Shown here: piece by piece, positions 1 to 12,439 of the stretch
Layout: each line of letters opens with the position of its first letter
Numbering within the stretch: the stretch's first letter is position 1
DNA from: Amoebidium appalachense
Taxonomy: Eukaryota > Ichthyosporea
DNA: 64,000 nucleotides
Assembly: GCA_963693365.1 (NCBI GenBank)
Contig: CAVNZM010000013.1
Location: 8,556,001 to 8,620,000 of the forward strand
Direction: 5' to 3'
The notes under the pieces: generated by a model
Told to the model about the DNA's origin: nothing
Database searches by the model: none
What the model saw: the letters and a program-made list of their open reading frames with translations, nothing else
Position numbers and translations under genes: made by a program

Positions 1-930
<930 letters not shown>

Positions 931-1143
931 GAGAGACTACACTGACATCATCAAACATACACAGAGGCAAGCGCGCATGTGTGCCTGTGCGGGCAGTTAT
1001 GGTATGTCCACTTTGATCCATCTTCCTTGCAGGGCATATTATTCGGCCCCCATTTTCCCCTTTCAAAACACACACAAAGAAAAGACTGAGAAAGAAAACA
1101 TAGAGATGACCTGCAAAGTCTATTCATGTCTCACGTGTCCGTT

Positions 1144-1185
1144 GGCCATGGTGGATCCAGGTGGGATCACCAAGCCCTGCAAGTA
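1144..1185 (-). other. Possible small internal exon, unassigned
   Basis: On the minus strand TTGCAG precedes a 42-nt open stretch that ends at a GTGAGA donor, encoding GLVIPPGSTMANGH in phase 0. Size and splice sites resemble those of the spliced genes further right. No neighbouring exon could be joined to it and I do not recognise the peptide, so it may be chance. Confidence 0.2.
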
Positions 1186-1189
1186 ATAT

Positions 1190-1840
1190 ATGAACGTACA
1201 AACTCTCGGTGTTGAGAAAATATTCTTAGGAACAAAAAGAAAAGATAAGTTAGAATCCTCAAGCGGGTGGAGAAAAAAGGTTTGCTTGTGTTTGGCAGAG
1301 GCACGTACGTGTGTGCCTAGTGAACATGATGCACGTGCAAGATCGTGCAAGGTAGACGGTCGGGTGGATATATATAGGGTTCTAGTGCGTGTAGGTGCAG
1401 AGCAGGGTGTGAAGCTCGGGACAAGATATCAGAGGGAGCATGGGGCTGGGGGGGGGGGGTGGGAAGGGGGGGAAAGGGGAGGGGCCACATGGTTTTGATC
1501 TAGAAAAGGGAACTTCGGGCAACGAACCGCTGGTAGGGAAGTGGCGGTAGGCCTGTGTGTGCTGTGGGCCACGCGCATTCTGAGCCGTAAAATTTCTTCT
1601 ACATTTACAACAAAGCCTTTTATTACTATGTCACATAAGAAAGGAAAAAAAGGCTGCTTTCAGAGCCAAGCACAAACCACGTATTCACACTCGCTCAAGC
1701 TCGAGCCAGATAACTTAAGCAACCGCTAACTAGTCTAAGAGCTAACCAACCGCCATTTGCCGGTGCCCGTGAACACAAACAATCTCGGCTCTTCCACCTT
1801 GAACCCCACCCCTGTAACCTAGCCCCCACCTCAGACAACA
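1190..1840. other. Intergenic, 3' flank of the ammonia-lyase gene
   Basis: Apart from a poly-G patch at 1446-1485 and the polyadenylation signal listed separately, I see no gene, RNA or mobile element here. Confidence 0.5.
1619..1624 (-). terminator. Putative polyadenylation signal (AATAAA) of dpaL
   Basis: TTTATT on the plus strand reads AATAAA on the minus strand, about 220 nt beyond the dpaL stop codon. That is a plausible 3' UTR length. The hexamer is also common in AT-rich DNA by chance. Confidence 0.45.
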
Positions 1841-1844
1841 CCAT

Positions 1845-3071
1845 CTACACCACGGCTGCATCGGGCATCATGCCCTGCCACACGACCTTCCTGTAGACCT
1901 CTGGTGCCGTGTCCCCCTCTGTGCTGAACACAAGCACACTCGAGTCCTCCCCCAGGCCCAGCCCCTCCCTGTGTGCCTGTGCCTGCGGGTCGGTCAGCAG
2001 CCAGTGCACTATGCCCGTGCTCACGGCCCCAGACTCGCCCGACGTGATCGGTGTGTCCCCCTTGAGGGGGCAGGCCAGTATGCGCATACCGTTTGCTGTG
2101 AGGTAGTCCGGGGCGGATATGAAGGCGCAGGCATAGTCCCTCAGCAGGGGCCACGATATGGTGCTGGGCTCGCCACAGGCCAGCCCGGCCATGATGGTCT
2201 GCAGCTCCCCCGTCACCGTGTGTGCCTGCCCGTCCCCTTTCTTTGCTGACGTGAACACGCAGTTTGCATTGTGTGGCTCGACAACTATGAACTTGGGGGT
2301 GTGGGGCTGCAGTGCGGACGCCAGAAGGCCAAGAGCCGCCCCTGCGTGTGCACCCACACCTGCCTGCACAAACACGTGTGTGGGCGCTATGCCCTGCTCA
2401 GCCATCTGCTCCAGGGCCTCAAGGGTCATGGTCATGTAGCCCTGCATGATCCATGTGGGTATGTCCTCGTAGCCCTCCCATGCCGTGTCCTGCACCATCA
2501 CGTGACCTCTCTCCTGCGCCAGCGCCCAGTTCATCCTTACCGTGTCGTCATAGTTCAGATCAGCGACTGTGCACTGGGCACCGTGCTTTCTGATGTTTTC
2601 AACTCGCTCAGCTGCCGATCCCTTTGGCATATACACGATTGCCTTTCGCTGCAGTTTCTCGGCCGTCCAGGCAATACCCCTCCCATGGTTTCCATCCGTA
2701 GTGGTTGTGAAGGTAATATCGCCAATTTTCTCGCTCAAAGCAGGGGAACACAATAGCTCTTGTGAAAGGGTGTCCGGCTCCAAAGAAAACCGCTGGGCGA
2801 GGTAGCGCGCCATAGCGTATGAGCCCCCCAGAACCTTAAATGCGTTGAGGCCGAAACGGTGCGATTCATCCTTGACCAGTAGGTGCTTAATGTTTAGATG
2901 TTGCGCTAGGTGTGTCAGTGAATGGAAAGGAGTGGGGGCATATTCCTTAAAGGTGGCGTGGAACCTGCGTATACTCTGTGCCTGTGCGAGGGAAAGAAGA
3001 GAAAGGCTGGCACCCTCTCCTACGGGTTTGAGGTGGGGGTTGAAAAACACCTCCGGAGGACTGGACTGCAT
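1845..3071 (-). CDS. dpaL: 2,3-diaminopropionate ammonia-lyase (PLP enzyme)
   Basis: This 408-residue protein belongs to the fold-type II PLP family and matches bacterial DpaL/YgeX (about 400 aa), which splits 2,3-diaminopropionate into pyruvate and two ammonia. Visible motifs are the PLP-lysine segment NAFKVLGG (Lys79), the TDGNHG loop (Asp126, Asn128), the glycine-rich QAGVGAHAG (about 236-244), SGESGA (about 344-349) and STEGDT near the C-terminus. The start is the ATG at 3071; the frame is open six codons further, but only to a TTG followed upstream by stops. No targeting signal is obvious, so a cytosolic enzyme is likely. The gene is uninterrupted, unlike its heavily intron-split neighbours, and the family is mainly bacterial, which suggests horizontal acquisition. 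The family call is firm; substrate preference is inferred. Confidence 0.93.
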   Translation of the reverse strand: MQSSPPEVFFNPHLKPVGEGASLSLLSLAQAQSIRRFHATFKEYAPTPFHSLTHLAQHLNIKHLLVKDESHRFGLNAFKVLGGSYAMARYLAQRFSLEPDTLSQELLCSPALSEKIGDITFTTTTDGNHGRGIAWTAEKLQRKAIVYMPKGSAAERVENIRKHGAQCTVADLNYDDTVRMNWALAQERGHVMVQDTAWEGYEDIPTWIMQGYMTMTLEALEQMAEQGIAPTHVFVQAGVGAHAGAALGLLASALQPHTPKFIVVEPHNANCVFTSAKKGDGQAHTVTGELQTIMAGLACGEPSTISWPLLRDYACAFISAPDYLTANGMRILACPLKGDTPITSGESGAVSTGIVHWLLTDPQAQAHREGLGLGEDSSVLVFSTEGDTAPEVYRKVVWQGMMPDAAVV

Positions 3072-3263
3072 CTTGAAGGTTCGATTCAATACTCATCAAA
3101 GTGAACCTTAGTGTTAGGAGTAGTGGCCGCCTACAAAGTATTACAAAGGGGATGCCGCGTGAACCGGTTCTGGCGGACACAAAGCCCAAGGGGACTTTCG
3201 TGAGCTCACACGAAACACCGTGAGCACGGCATGACATCATTCTCCACCAACAGTAGAAATAAG

Positions 3264-3311
3264 CCAATCGGAAAGGGTGACACTACGGTATGTGATGCGC
3301 TCCGAGCCAAT
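3264..3311 (-). promoter_or_regulatory. Two CCAAT-type boxes upstream of dpaL
   Basis: CCAAT occurs at 3264-3268 and 3307-3311 on the plus strand, which is ATTGG in the direction of dpaL, about 195-240 nt before its ATG. Paired CCAAT boxes at this distance are typical of TATA-less eukaryotic promoters (NF-Y sites). No TATA box is evident. The assignment is inferred from position only. Confidence 0.35.
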
Positions 3312-3339
3312 AAGAAGCACATTCCTGTTTGTCGTCACT

Positions 3340-3340
<1 letters not shown>

Positions 3341-3378
<38 letters not shown>

Positions 3379-3694
3379 CCCCCCGTTCGAATCCCCTTTT
3401 CCTTTTCTTTTTTTTTTTTTTTTTTTTTTTTGTCTTTTGACTGGATTTATTCAACGGAAAGATCTGAAAGTATGCACGGAATACTTAGAGGCAATAAAAA
3501 GTTCACTTTCCCTTTTTATTTTTATTTTTTTTATTATTTTATTATTATTATTATTATTTTATTCGTTGGTAGGTGTCTTTGTGTTGGCTCCAGTTGGTGT
3601 CTTTGTGTTGGCTCCAGTTGATGACCGTGCAGCCAATATTAATGTCCATAAACATGCATCATGGTGCCCTAAGAAGGCTTGTCGTGTCACCGGT

Positions 3695-3732
<38 letters not shown>

Positions 3733-4400
3733 ACACACACACACACACACACATACACACACACACACACACAAAATGCTTTTTTTTTTTTTTTTTTTTT
3801 GGGGGGGGGGGGGGGGAGAGGGGGGGGGAGGGGAGGGGGGGGGGGGGGGAGGGGGGGGCGGCGGGGGGAGGCTGCAAATAAAATTATACCGTAGGAAATT
3901 CCCGATTCCTAGTCGCAAGTATGGCAGCTGCCTAAATTTAAGGACACGCAGGGGCGTTAAATGCAATTGCTTGAGTGTGGCGTTACACTGCAATAACATG
4001 TCACGCGATGTTCACGCCACACTAAGAAATACCAACATAGACTTAAAACAGAACAACCGGGGAGGTGTGTGTGTGTGTGTGTTAGTGGGTGTGTGTTTGT
4101 GTGTGTGTGGGAGAGGGAGGGGAGGGAGGGGGGGGGGGGGGGGATTGTTGTATGAAAAGACCGAGTCACTGCAGGCGCACACATGTACACGGCTCCGAAC
4201 ATCCATGATATATTTGTATTCTTATTCCATATCCACTATTCACCCAACAGCGCTGGCACATACAGGACATATCCCTATAGAGTCACACCTGTTAGGGTTA
4301 ACCAGCCCAAATCCGTAAGAGAGTCTATATGTACAGCAACTCGGCCTTCTATCCACACGCGTATCAATGAAATTCTATTAATTGTAGCATAGCTAGGGGC

Positions 4401-4435
<35 letters not shown>

Positions 4436-5046
4436 AGGACGGTGTCGTGGTAAACCCCTCTCCACCCTTTCTTCCACCTAAAGCAACCACTGAACCGCAA
4501 TAAAACGAAGCAACACGAAACCACATGGTGACCAGGGATTGCTACGACGAATTCTGAGCGTGTGCTTGTGTTTGGTCACACACGCCACACACATGTGTGT
4601 GTGTGGTGTGTGTGTGTGTGTGTGTGTACGGTTGTTACTGCCTGTGTTAAGCTCATGTGTCCTTGCGTGTACCGTGGTGCGTTTCAACAGGCAAGTACTG
4701 CTGCTCCGCACATCTATTCCATTGAGTATGTGGATGGGGTGTGTGTGTGTTTGTGTGTGAGTGTGTGTGTGTGTGTGTGCCTGAGTGTGTAGGGGGGTGG
4801 TAGCGGTGGCGGTGGTGTGTGCATGTGTGTGTGTGTGGGGAGGGGGGGGGGAGGGGGGGGAGGGGGGAGGGAGGCAACCCATGCGTAGTGCACACACTCG
4901 CGTCCTTCACTCAATCAGGACTTCTGGTGCACGGGGTGTGCCGTGAGGTCAGCACACGAGGCCCCAATATCGTCCTTGTTCACCATTGTCCAATCAGCAC
5001 CCTCGGGCGGGGTAGGGGTAGTGCTACCGCTACGGCCGGGCGGAGC

Positions 5047-5126
<80 letters not shown>

Positions 5127-5414
5127 TTGTGTGTGTGTGTGCATGTGGCTGTGTGTACGCGCACATCTATGAGGATGTGGGTAGTTGTGTGTGTGGGCAA
5201 ATGTAATGTGTCGGATTCAACAAGTGTCAAAGGGCATACCATACGAATGTAATAGATTTCAATGTTCTGAACCTGTGTGGGGGCCCCCATGTGTCTGCAT
5301 TCGCTTGTGCGGAGCTCCATGCACAGACACGCAATTCATTCACAGATAAAGAAAAGGGACAAGTGGATGGATGTTCTTCATGTATAGGCTGTGAGGAACC
5401 CCTAACGGGTTAGG

Positions 5415-5445
<31 letters not shown>

Positions 5446-5942
5446 GGGGGGGGGGGGTTCTTTTCTCACTTATTCCTGGCCTTCCTTTTTTTTTTCGAAA
5501 AAGGGTTGGAGCTGTGTCAGCCCTTTTTTTCCTCTTCCTCCCCCCCCCCCCCCTCTCCCCACCTCACTCTCTTTCCTCCCTTTATTTTTGAAAAGCATCT
5601 CCAAGAGAAAAAGAGAAAGAAAGAGTGAGAGAGAAGCAGGCGGTGGAGACAGAAAGGGAAGAGAGAGACCCTGGGGGGAGGGAGGGGAGGGGGGAGGGGG
5701 AGGGTCTGAGGCAGGGAATGAGTGAAAGAGTGAGTGAGTAAGTGAGGGAGGGAGGGGGGGACGGAAGAAGGAAGGGAGAGAGAGAGTAGAGAGGGGGGGG
5801 GGGGGGGGGGGGGGGGGATTTGGGGGGAGGGGGTATGAGTGTGTGAGTGGGTGAGTGAGTGACTGCGTAAATGAGGGAGGGAGGGAGGGAGGGTGCAAAG
5901 GAGGGAAGGAGGGAGTTAGTCCCGCGGGGAGGGGGAGGGGCG

Positions 5943-5970
<28 letters not shown>
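3341..5970. repeat. Intergenic DNA dominated by simple repeats
   Basis: Contents in order: poly-C 3341-3377, poly-T near 3410-3431, (TTA)n 3530-3560, a 24-bp tandem duplication (GTGTCTTTGTGTTGGCTCCA units) at 3572-3619, poly-C 3697-3730, (CA)n 3733-3774, poly-T and poly-G 3780-3870, poly-A 4403-4433, (GT)n tracts near 4600-4630, 4740-4780 and 5051-5120, and G-rich or purine-rich DNA 5690-5970. I see no coding exon that can be joined to a neighbour. Confidence 0.8.
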
Positions 5971-5973
<3 letters not shown>

Positions 5974-5974
5974 A

Positions 5975-8138
5975 TCACTTAAGTCCGAACACGAGGAGGT
6001 GGGCAAGAACTCTGAAAGAGGGGGAGGGGGGGGGCACGTACGGCAGCTTAGTTGTCTCTGGTTGACTCTCAGGCTCTGCTGGTGGCTGGTGGGCCTTAAC
6101 CAACTGACCCACCACATCATACTTGGCCTCAAATGACTCCACCCAGTCACGAAGGGTGGCTCGCTCATCCCCAGTCAGATCGTCTAAAAGGTGCACGAGG
6201 TGAGTGCATCAACATGAGAGCAGAACTCACAAGGGCACAAGCAATATACATGCACAAAAAATATGCACACACAGATATGCACGAACCATTCACACACATA
6301 CCAGATGCACACACATAAAATGCACCAACCATTCACACACATACCAGATGCACACACATAAAATGCACCAACCATTCACACACATACCAGATGCACACAC
6401 ATAAAATGCACCAACCATTCACACACATACCAGATGCACACACATGCACTCACACCCACATGCACAACCAATTTGCACACACATACCAAACCGTGCCAAC
6501 ACATCACATTCATCTCATAAGATGCCTTGGCTCCTTCATCATGATTTACACCGTCTCTTCCATCAAGACCCACACATGCGCCCAAACCCACTCACACTCC
6601 GCAGATGAAAAGTGCCTTGCCCCTGCTCCCCCCCTCGGCCCCCAAACCGTTGATTCTCTCACACACACACAGGCACACGCACACACACCCGCCCATCACA
6701 CCATCGCCTCCCCCCCCCCCCCCCCCCCCCCCCCCCCCTTCCCCCCCCCTCCAGCGTGCGCACATATGCACGCATGGCTACCGGGTGCACGTGCACGTGC
6801 TTGTCTATGTATGCGTGTCTGTGTGCCTGTATGAGCGTGTGTGTAGGTTTGTACGTTTGCGTATTTGTGTGTGTGTGTGTGTGTGTGGGCCTGGGTGTGC
6901 GTACATGTCTATGGGCACGTTGTCCCATTGAGGACAGAAGAGTGAGGGCCTCCGGGGGATGAGGGGGGGGTTTCAAGCACCACAGCAATCCAAGAACAAG
7001 GGGGGGGGGGGGGGGGGGGGGTTTCAAGCACCACAGCAATCAAAGAACAAGGGGGGGGGGGGGTTTCAAGCACCACAGCAATCAAAGAACAAGGGGGGTT
7101 CAAGCACCACAGCAATCAAAGTACAAGGGGGGGGGGGGGGGGTTCAAGCACCACAGCAATCAAAGAACAGGGGGGGGGTTTCAAGCACCACAGCAATCAA
7201 AGAACAGCATACCCAGCTCGTCCCACTGCATGGACAGGGAGCTTCCAGAAAGATCTCCCTTGGCCAGTGCTCGGCTGGCATCGCGTCCGGCAAACAGCTC
7301 GTATGGGCCACCTGCCAATCAAATTGCTCGGTCAGCCACCAATCAGAATATTCAAAAACCAACCGTACCGCCACCAACTTGCCAAACTACTGCAAACCCA
7401 ATCAGGTCTCAATTTTAAATGTATGTATTGTGTTGGGGGGGGGGGGGGGGGGGGCATGTTGAAGGGGTGAATGAAGTCTATATTCTGTTTAGTTTCCGGT
7501 GTCTCTTACCCCCCTCCCTCCCCCCCTCCCTCCCTTGCCCCCGCAAAAAAAAAAAAAAAAAGAAAAGAAAGAAAGAAAGAAAGAAAAAGGGGAGGTGTGT
7601 GTATGTGTATGTGTGCTCGTGTTCCGTATCCAGGTGTCCAGTGGTTGTGTGGATACGGATGTTCACAGAGCTTGCACACACCTAGGTGTGCATGCTCGCG
7701 CCTACCTGTGCTGTGTGCATGATGCACGTGTGTTTAAGGGCAGGGTGTGCAAGAGTGCCTGCAAGTGTGTGCACGTAAGTGCTGTGCTTAACGTCTGCAT
7801 GTGGTGTTCTGTGTGCAAGTGCACCCACCAGGCCCATAGAACTGCTTCCTTGCTGTGACATCATACACCTTGCCGCTGACCCCTGCACATCCCTCCAATC
7901 AGCAAGAGGCATGCACACACCTCATCTCCATATCGGACCCCCCCCCCCCCCCCCCCCCCCTCCCCCCACCCCGACCAAAACCTACACATCTATCCCTGCC
8001 CTCTTCCCACCTGCCCTCGCTCAACTAACACCAAATTCCCCATGAGCCCTCCTACAAGGCCTTCTACATGCCTAGCTCAAGGGCATGCACCCCAAAAGAC
8101 TCGCCAGCAGCATGTTTTTTTTTGTATCAGGAAGGAGC

Positions 8139-8170
<32 letters not shown>

Positions 8171-8193
8171 CCCCCCCAACCAACCAACCAACC

Positions 8194-8228
<35 letters not shown>

Positions 8229-8435
8229 CCATGAGACTGAAGCAACGTAAAAGCCATCCATAAAGGTGTTTCCTATAATATTATCCCATTATGCTTTAGG
8301 AAGAACTATCAATTTAAGAGTTTGTTATTTTTTATGGTAGTGTGGTGGCTTTCCCCCCCCTTTCTTTTCTTTTCTTTTTTTTCTTGCTTTCTTTTTTTTT
8401 TTTTTTTTTTGGGGGGGGGGTAGGAGTGTGTGTGT

Positions 8436-8466
<31 letters not shown>

Positions 8467-8641
8467 GGGGGGAGGGGGGATATATCAGCATTACCCATAA
8501 AGATGTGGGGGTCGTCTGTGCCGTTGAACTTCACCAGTTCTTCCAAGGTGAAGTCCCGCGGCTCTATCTACTCCCACCACCCTATGTTACAAACCCCCCT
8601 TAAAGCCCTAGTGTATAACCGTCTTCATGTACTTGCTTCAT

Positions 8642-8697
<56 letters not shown>

Positions 8698-9333
8698 CCA
8701 CCCAGCCTCGCCCACTCCTACCTACAACCACACACACATGGGTGCGCGTGCATGCATGTCTCCTGCCCCCCCCCCCCCCCCCCCCCCACGCACATGCGCG
8801 GGCGCACACACACGCGAGCAAGCACCTACCCACCCACCCACACCTACCTACACCCCCTTAGACACATGCACACACATGCAAATGCACCCCCGCGTCCCCG
8901 CGCAGTACACACGACACACAGGGACACACAGATATGCACGCGCGCACACATGCGGATGTTGATTTTTGTATCCTTGGAGTGTGCCACATGAGACACACCA
9001 TCAAGTACAAGGGGCGGGGAGGGTTTTATATGCTCGTGCGCAGTGCGCAGCAGGAGAGGGGAGGGTGGTGGGATGGCATGTGTAGCACGAGGTTCCAGCA
9101 ACACCCAAAAATGAGTGCGTGAAGGGTGGAGAAAAAGCAAGCAAAAACAAGCAAGCACGCAAACAAATAAGAAACAAGCAAAAAAATAAGAACAAAACAT
9201 GAAACAAAAAGTTCAGCCGTAAAGCATTTATCAGGGCAACTCATGTACCCGTACAAAACAACGAGCTCAAATGTTACCCTCTCGTTCACGGTTCCCAACC
9301 CGTCATTTCTTGAAAGGCAGTGAGGGAGTCAAC

Positions 9334-9378
<45 letters not shown>

Positions 9379-9398
9379 TTTAACTATATAAATATATC

Positions 9399-9470
<72 letters not shown>

Positions 9471-9577
9471 CGTGTGTGTGTGTGCGTTTGTGTGTGTGTG
9501 TGTGTGTGTGTGTTTAAGAGTGTGATTAAGTGCTGAGTGTATGATCGTTTGCCTATGTGCCACCGTGTCCGTGTGTA

Positions 9578-9637
<60 letters not shown>

Positions 9638-10008
9638 GCGCTCAGCCTATGTGTGCATTTGTGTATGCACGTGTGGGCGTTCACTTACACCGACCCCATA
9701 TTGAATGTGTATGTGCAAACGGTGCCAGTGCTTTTTAGAAGGCAGGCGGACGCGCGCGCATGGGGCCGGGGGTGTTTTGGGGGGGGAAGGGTAGGTGGGG
9801 TCTTTTTTTCTTTCTTTTTTTTTTTTTTTTGGGGGGGGGGGGGGGAGGGGGGGGGGGGGGGGGGGGGGCAGACCTTTTCTTTGGGGGCATCCAGCACCAC
9901 CGTCTTTGAGTAGTCGGGGGCAGGGGTGAGAATTTTCTGGACCAGCACGGCTATGACCACCACAAGGAACACATTGATGGGCGACAGGAGCTCCGACACA
10001 CTCTCCAT
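5975..10008 (-). CDS. PGRMC: Membrane-associated progesterone receptor (PGRMC/MAPR)-like haem protein
   Basis: Five exons join in phase: 10008-9874, 8567-8495, 7882-7829, 7311-7213, 6183-5975, giving 189 aa (human PGRMC1 has 195). Residues 11-24 form one N-terminal membrane anchor. The cytochrome-b5-like MAPR domain follows from about residue 48: [38 protein letters not shown] core, and [18 protein letters not shown]. Tyr91 in GPYELFAG corresponds to the axial haem ligand Tyr113 of PGRMC1, and Tyr85 is the other conserved tyrosine. MAPR proteins sit in the ER membrane and support P450s and sterol metabolism. The last exon reads to a stop at 5975, but a GTACGT donor at 6041-6036 could skip its last 22 codons to an unseen exon. 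Family call firm; exact C-terminus uncertain. Confidence 0.93.
6245..6450. repeat. 43-bp minisatellite in MAPR intron 4
   Basis: A unit beginning GCACCAACCATTCACACACA and continuing through ACCAGATGCACACACATAAAAT repeats about four times, the first copy diverged. It lies about 60-270 nt upstream, in transcript direction, of the acceptor of MAPR exon 5. Confidence 0.9.
6960..7205. repeat. Tandem repeat at the donor end of MAPR intron 4
   Basis: About six copies of TTCAAGCACCACAGCAATCA plus AAGAACAAG are separated by poly-G spacers of variable length. The last copy, at 7184-7205, overlaps the intron start: in transcript direction exon 4 ends GAGCTGG, then GTATGCTGTTCTTTGATTGC begins the first unit. 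The array therefore looks like amplification of the sequence just inside this intron. Confidence 0.9.
8640..8697. repeat. (CA)n microsatellite in MAPR intron 1
   Basis: A pure (CA)n run within the first MAPR intron, which also holds (GT)n at 9338-9377, (AT)n at about 9395-9425, (GT)n at 9430-9512 and 9580-9636, and poly-T/poly-G at 9815-9868 next to the exon 1 donor. Nothing else is recognisable in this intron. Confidence 0.85.
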
Positions 10009-10009
10009 G

Positions 10010-10025
10010 GTGCGAACTGTGCACC
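10010..10025 (-). promoter_or_regulatory. 5'-UTR splice acceptor before the MAPR start
   Basis: In transcript direction a pyrimidine-rich CTTCTCTTCTTCCCAG stands immediately upstream of 16 untranslated bases and the MAPR ATG at 10008. This suggests an intron in the 5' UTR. A matching donor (CTCAG|GTACAC) exists near 10555, so transcription may start beyond 10.55 kb. Inferred from splice motifs only. Confidence 0.4.
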
Positions 10026-10146
10026 TGGGAAGAAGAGAAGGGCCTGACGGTAAGCAACATGGGGCCATAGGCCTCACGGCCGTACGGTAGTGAAGGTGTA
10101 GAGTGGGGGGGGGGGGGGGGGGGGGGGGGGAGGAGAGAGTGAGAGA

Positions 10147-10179
<33 letters not shown>

Positions 10180-11354
10180 GAGACAAATGGTAAGTGTGCA
10201 CTGTGGTGTGTGTGTGGGTGGACGGTGATTGAGTTGGTGGGCGGGTGGGTGGGGAAAGGGGGGTTGCGGGTTATGGAATTCGAAATAAATAGAGGGAATG
10301 TTGACTTCTGCTTAGTAAGTTACGTGCATTTGTATGAGTGTGCCGCACAACAGTGGCTGAAGCAAAAGCCGCGTGTACGTGTCTCTGTGTTGATGAGCGC
10401 GGGTAGAAGATGCTCGGGGGAAGGCGGGGGGGAAGGGGGGGGGGGGGGGGGGGGGGGGCTGAGGGGGCGGGGGAGAGGGAACCAGGCACAGGCACAAGTC
10501 AAGGATGTATGCAAAGGAACAGAACACGACGTGGCAGAGGCATGTTTCGTGTACCTGAGCTCGCCCTGAATCTCACCACCACGTACCGCCTATCTTATTA
10601 CATATGAAAAGTGATTCTTTAACCACCCACCCCTACCTTTCCCCGTTACTCCCGTTCAGACCCATAAGCAATTGCCTCCTCCTCCTCCCCCCCCCCCCCC
10701 CCTCCCCCCCCCCCCCCCCCCCCCTCTCTCCCCGCTCCACCCCCTCTTTTCCCCGCCCCGTCTCGATTTGTACACAACAGAGTCTCTTGCACAGCCACCC
10801 CAAAAATGACAAAGAATTTGTAAGGCAACTCTGGGCAACCAGGTCCACCTCGGCCTTCACCACCTAATTCACATAGACGCTATATGCGGCCTGGTTGCAA
10901 CTCTCCTACCCCGCACAAAAACACAGGCGCATCTCACCTTACTCGGTGCGTGTGCCCGGGGCTTAGACTAACAGCCTGATGCTGACCACAACTTGGCACG
11001 CACCCACAGAGAGTGACTCCTGTGAAGGCTTATGTGTGCTCTGGGAGGCCGGACGTGAAGGTGGCGGGCTGTTGCAAAATGCTGGCTATAAGTTTGGGGC
11101 CACATATACAGGTACGCACACCACACAGTGTTGAGTTGGCAAGTTTTGAAACTGACGCTATTTGGCGTGGATGACGTATTTTGTTTGTACAAATCCTGTT
11201 TGCGCATTCGAGAGCCACTGATGACGGCCACGGGCCAATGTGATACTACCAAAATGTTACAAGTATGTTGCTAAAAATAGAAAGATAAAAATATAATTTT
11301 CAAACGGCCGTGATCATGCCCCGGGAAGCTGCCCCGGGAGGTGCTGGCGGGCGG

Positions 11355-11358
11355 GGCG

Positions 11359-11409
<51 letters not shown>

Positions 11410-11412
11410 GGG

Positions 11413-11470
<58 letters not shown>

Positions 11471-11540
11471 CGGGGGGGGGGGGGGGGGGGGGAGGGGGGG
11501 GGGGGGGGGAGGAGGGGGGGGGGGGGGGGGGGGAGGGGGG
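11355..11540. repeat. About 180-bp poly-G block
   Basis: An almost uninterrupted guanine tract on the plus strand is broken only by isolated A or C. It is the longest G-run in the window and could fold into many overlapping G-quadruplexes. The length may be unreliable because homopolymers this long are hard to sequence. Confidence 0.9.
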
Positions 11541-11589
11541 CTGAGAGAGGGGCGGCCCGGGAGAGGCTCTGTGTGTGTCACAGTGTGTG

Positions 11590-11970
11590 AGCAAGCGAGC
11601 GAGAGAGAGAGAGAGGGAGGGAAAGAGAGCTGAATGAAAGAGAGGGTTCCGGAAAGAAAGAGAGAGAGAGAGAGCCTGAGAGACAGAGTCGGACATGCAG
11701 AGAGCGACTCGGAGCTGGAGTGGCTCAGGCTGAGAAAAGAGCCTCGTTTTAGAGAGACAGACAGACAGACAGACAGGGAGAGAGCAGAGAGAGAGAGAGA
11801 AGAGAGAGAGAGAAGAGAGAGAGAAGAGAGAGAGAAGAGAGAGAAGACCTGAGAGAGAGAGAAAGTGTGGTTGTGTGTGTGGAGAGAGAGAGACTCGGAG
11901 AGAGAGAGAGACTCGGGAGGGGAGAGAGAGAGAGAGAGAGAGAGGGAGGGAGGGGAGGGAGGGAGGGAGG

Positions 11971-12065
<95 letters not shown>

Positions 12066-12180
12066 GGAGAGAGAGAGACTCGCGAGAGAGAGAGAGAGTG
12101 CGGACAGGGAGAGAGAGAGGGAGAAAGAGAGGAAGACAGGGGGAGAGATAGCCTATGAGAGAGAAAGGCTTAGAGAGAGA
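11590..12180. repeat. (GA)n purine block
   Basis: Nearly 600 bases of GA/GAGA with short GACA and GGGA variants; the core at 11975-12062 is pure (GA)n. This strand is almost all purine, so the block could form triplex (H-DNA). The acidic and basic Glu-Arg frames it encodes are not genes. Confidence 0.9.
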
Positions 12181-12439
12181 GTCAGGGGGGTGCCGAGGGA
12201 ACCGGTTGTGCCGGCCGCCGGGGGGGAGGGGGAGGGGGGGGAGGGGGGGTTGAGGGCACCGACAGTCGGACTGGACTGTATGGTAACTTACAGCCTATAG
12301 AGAGACGACGGTCCGACGGCGATATATGCGGCACTGCCAGCAACATAATGATTGCGGAGTAGCGCACTACATGTACTGCCATAAGGCACTGGGGTTGAAA
12401 CGACGGCTGCAACCGTTGTGGCACGTGTGTGGACTGGTT

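Noticed and set aside
4915-5040. Minus-strand peptide GADWTMVNKDDIGASCADLT as a last MAPR exon
   Set aside because: The only nearby acceptors put it out of phase with the GTACGT donor in MAPR exon 5, and the sequence has no match to MAPR tails that I can recognise.
6245-7205. CRISPR-like repeat-spacer structure in the MAPR intron
   Set aside because: The spacers are poly-G tracts of varying length, not unique sequence; these are minisatellites.
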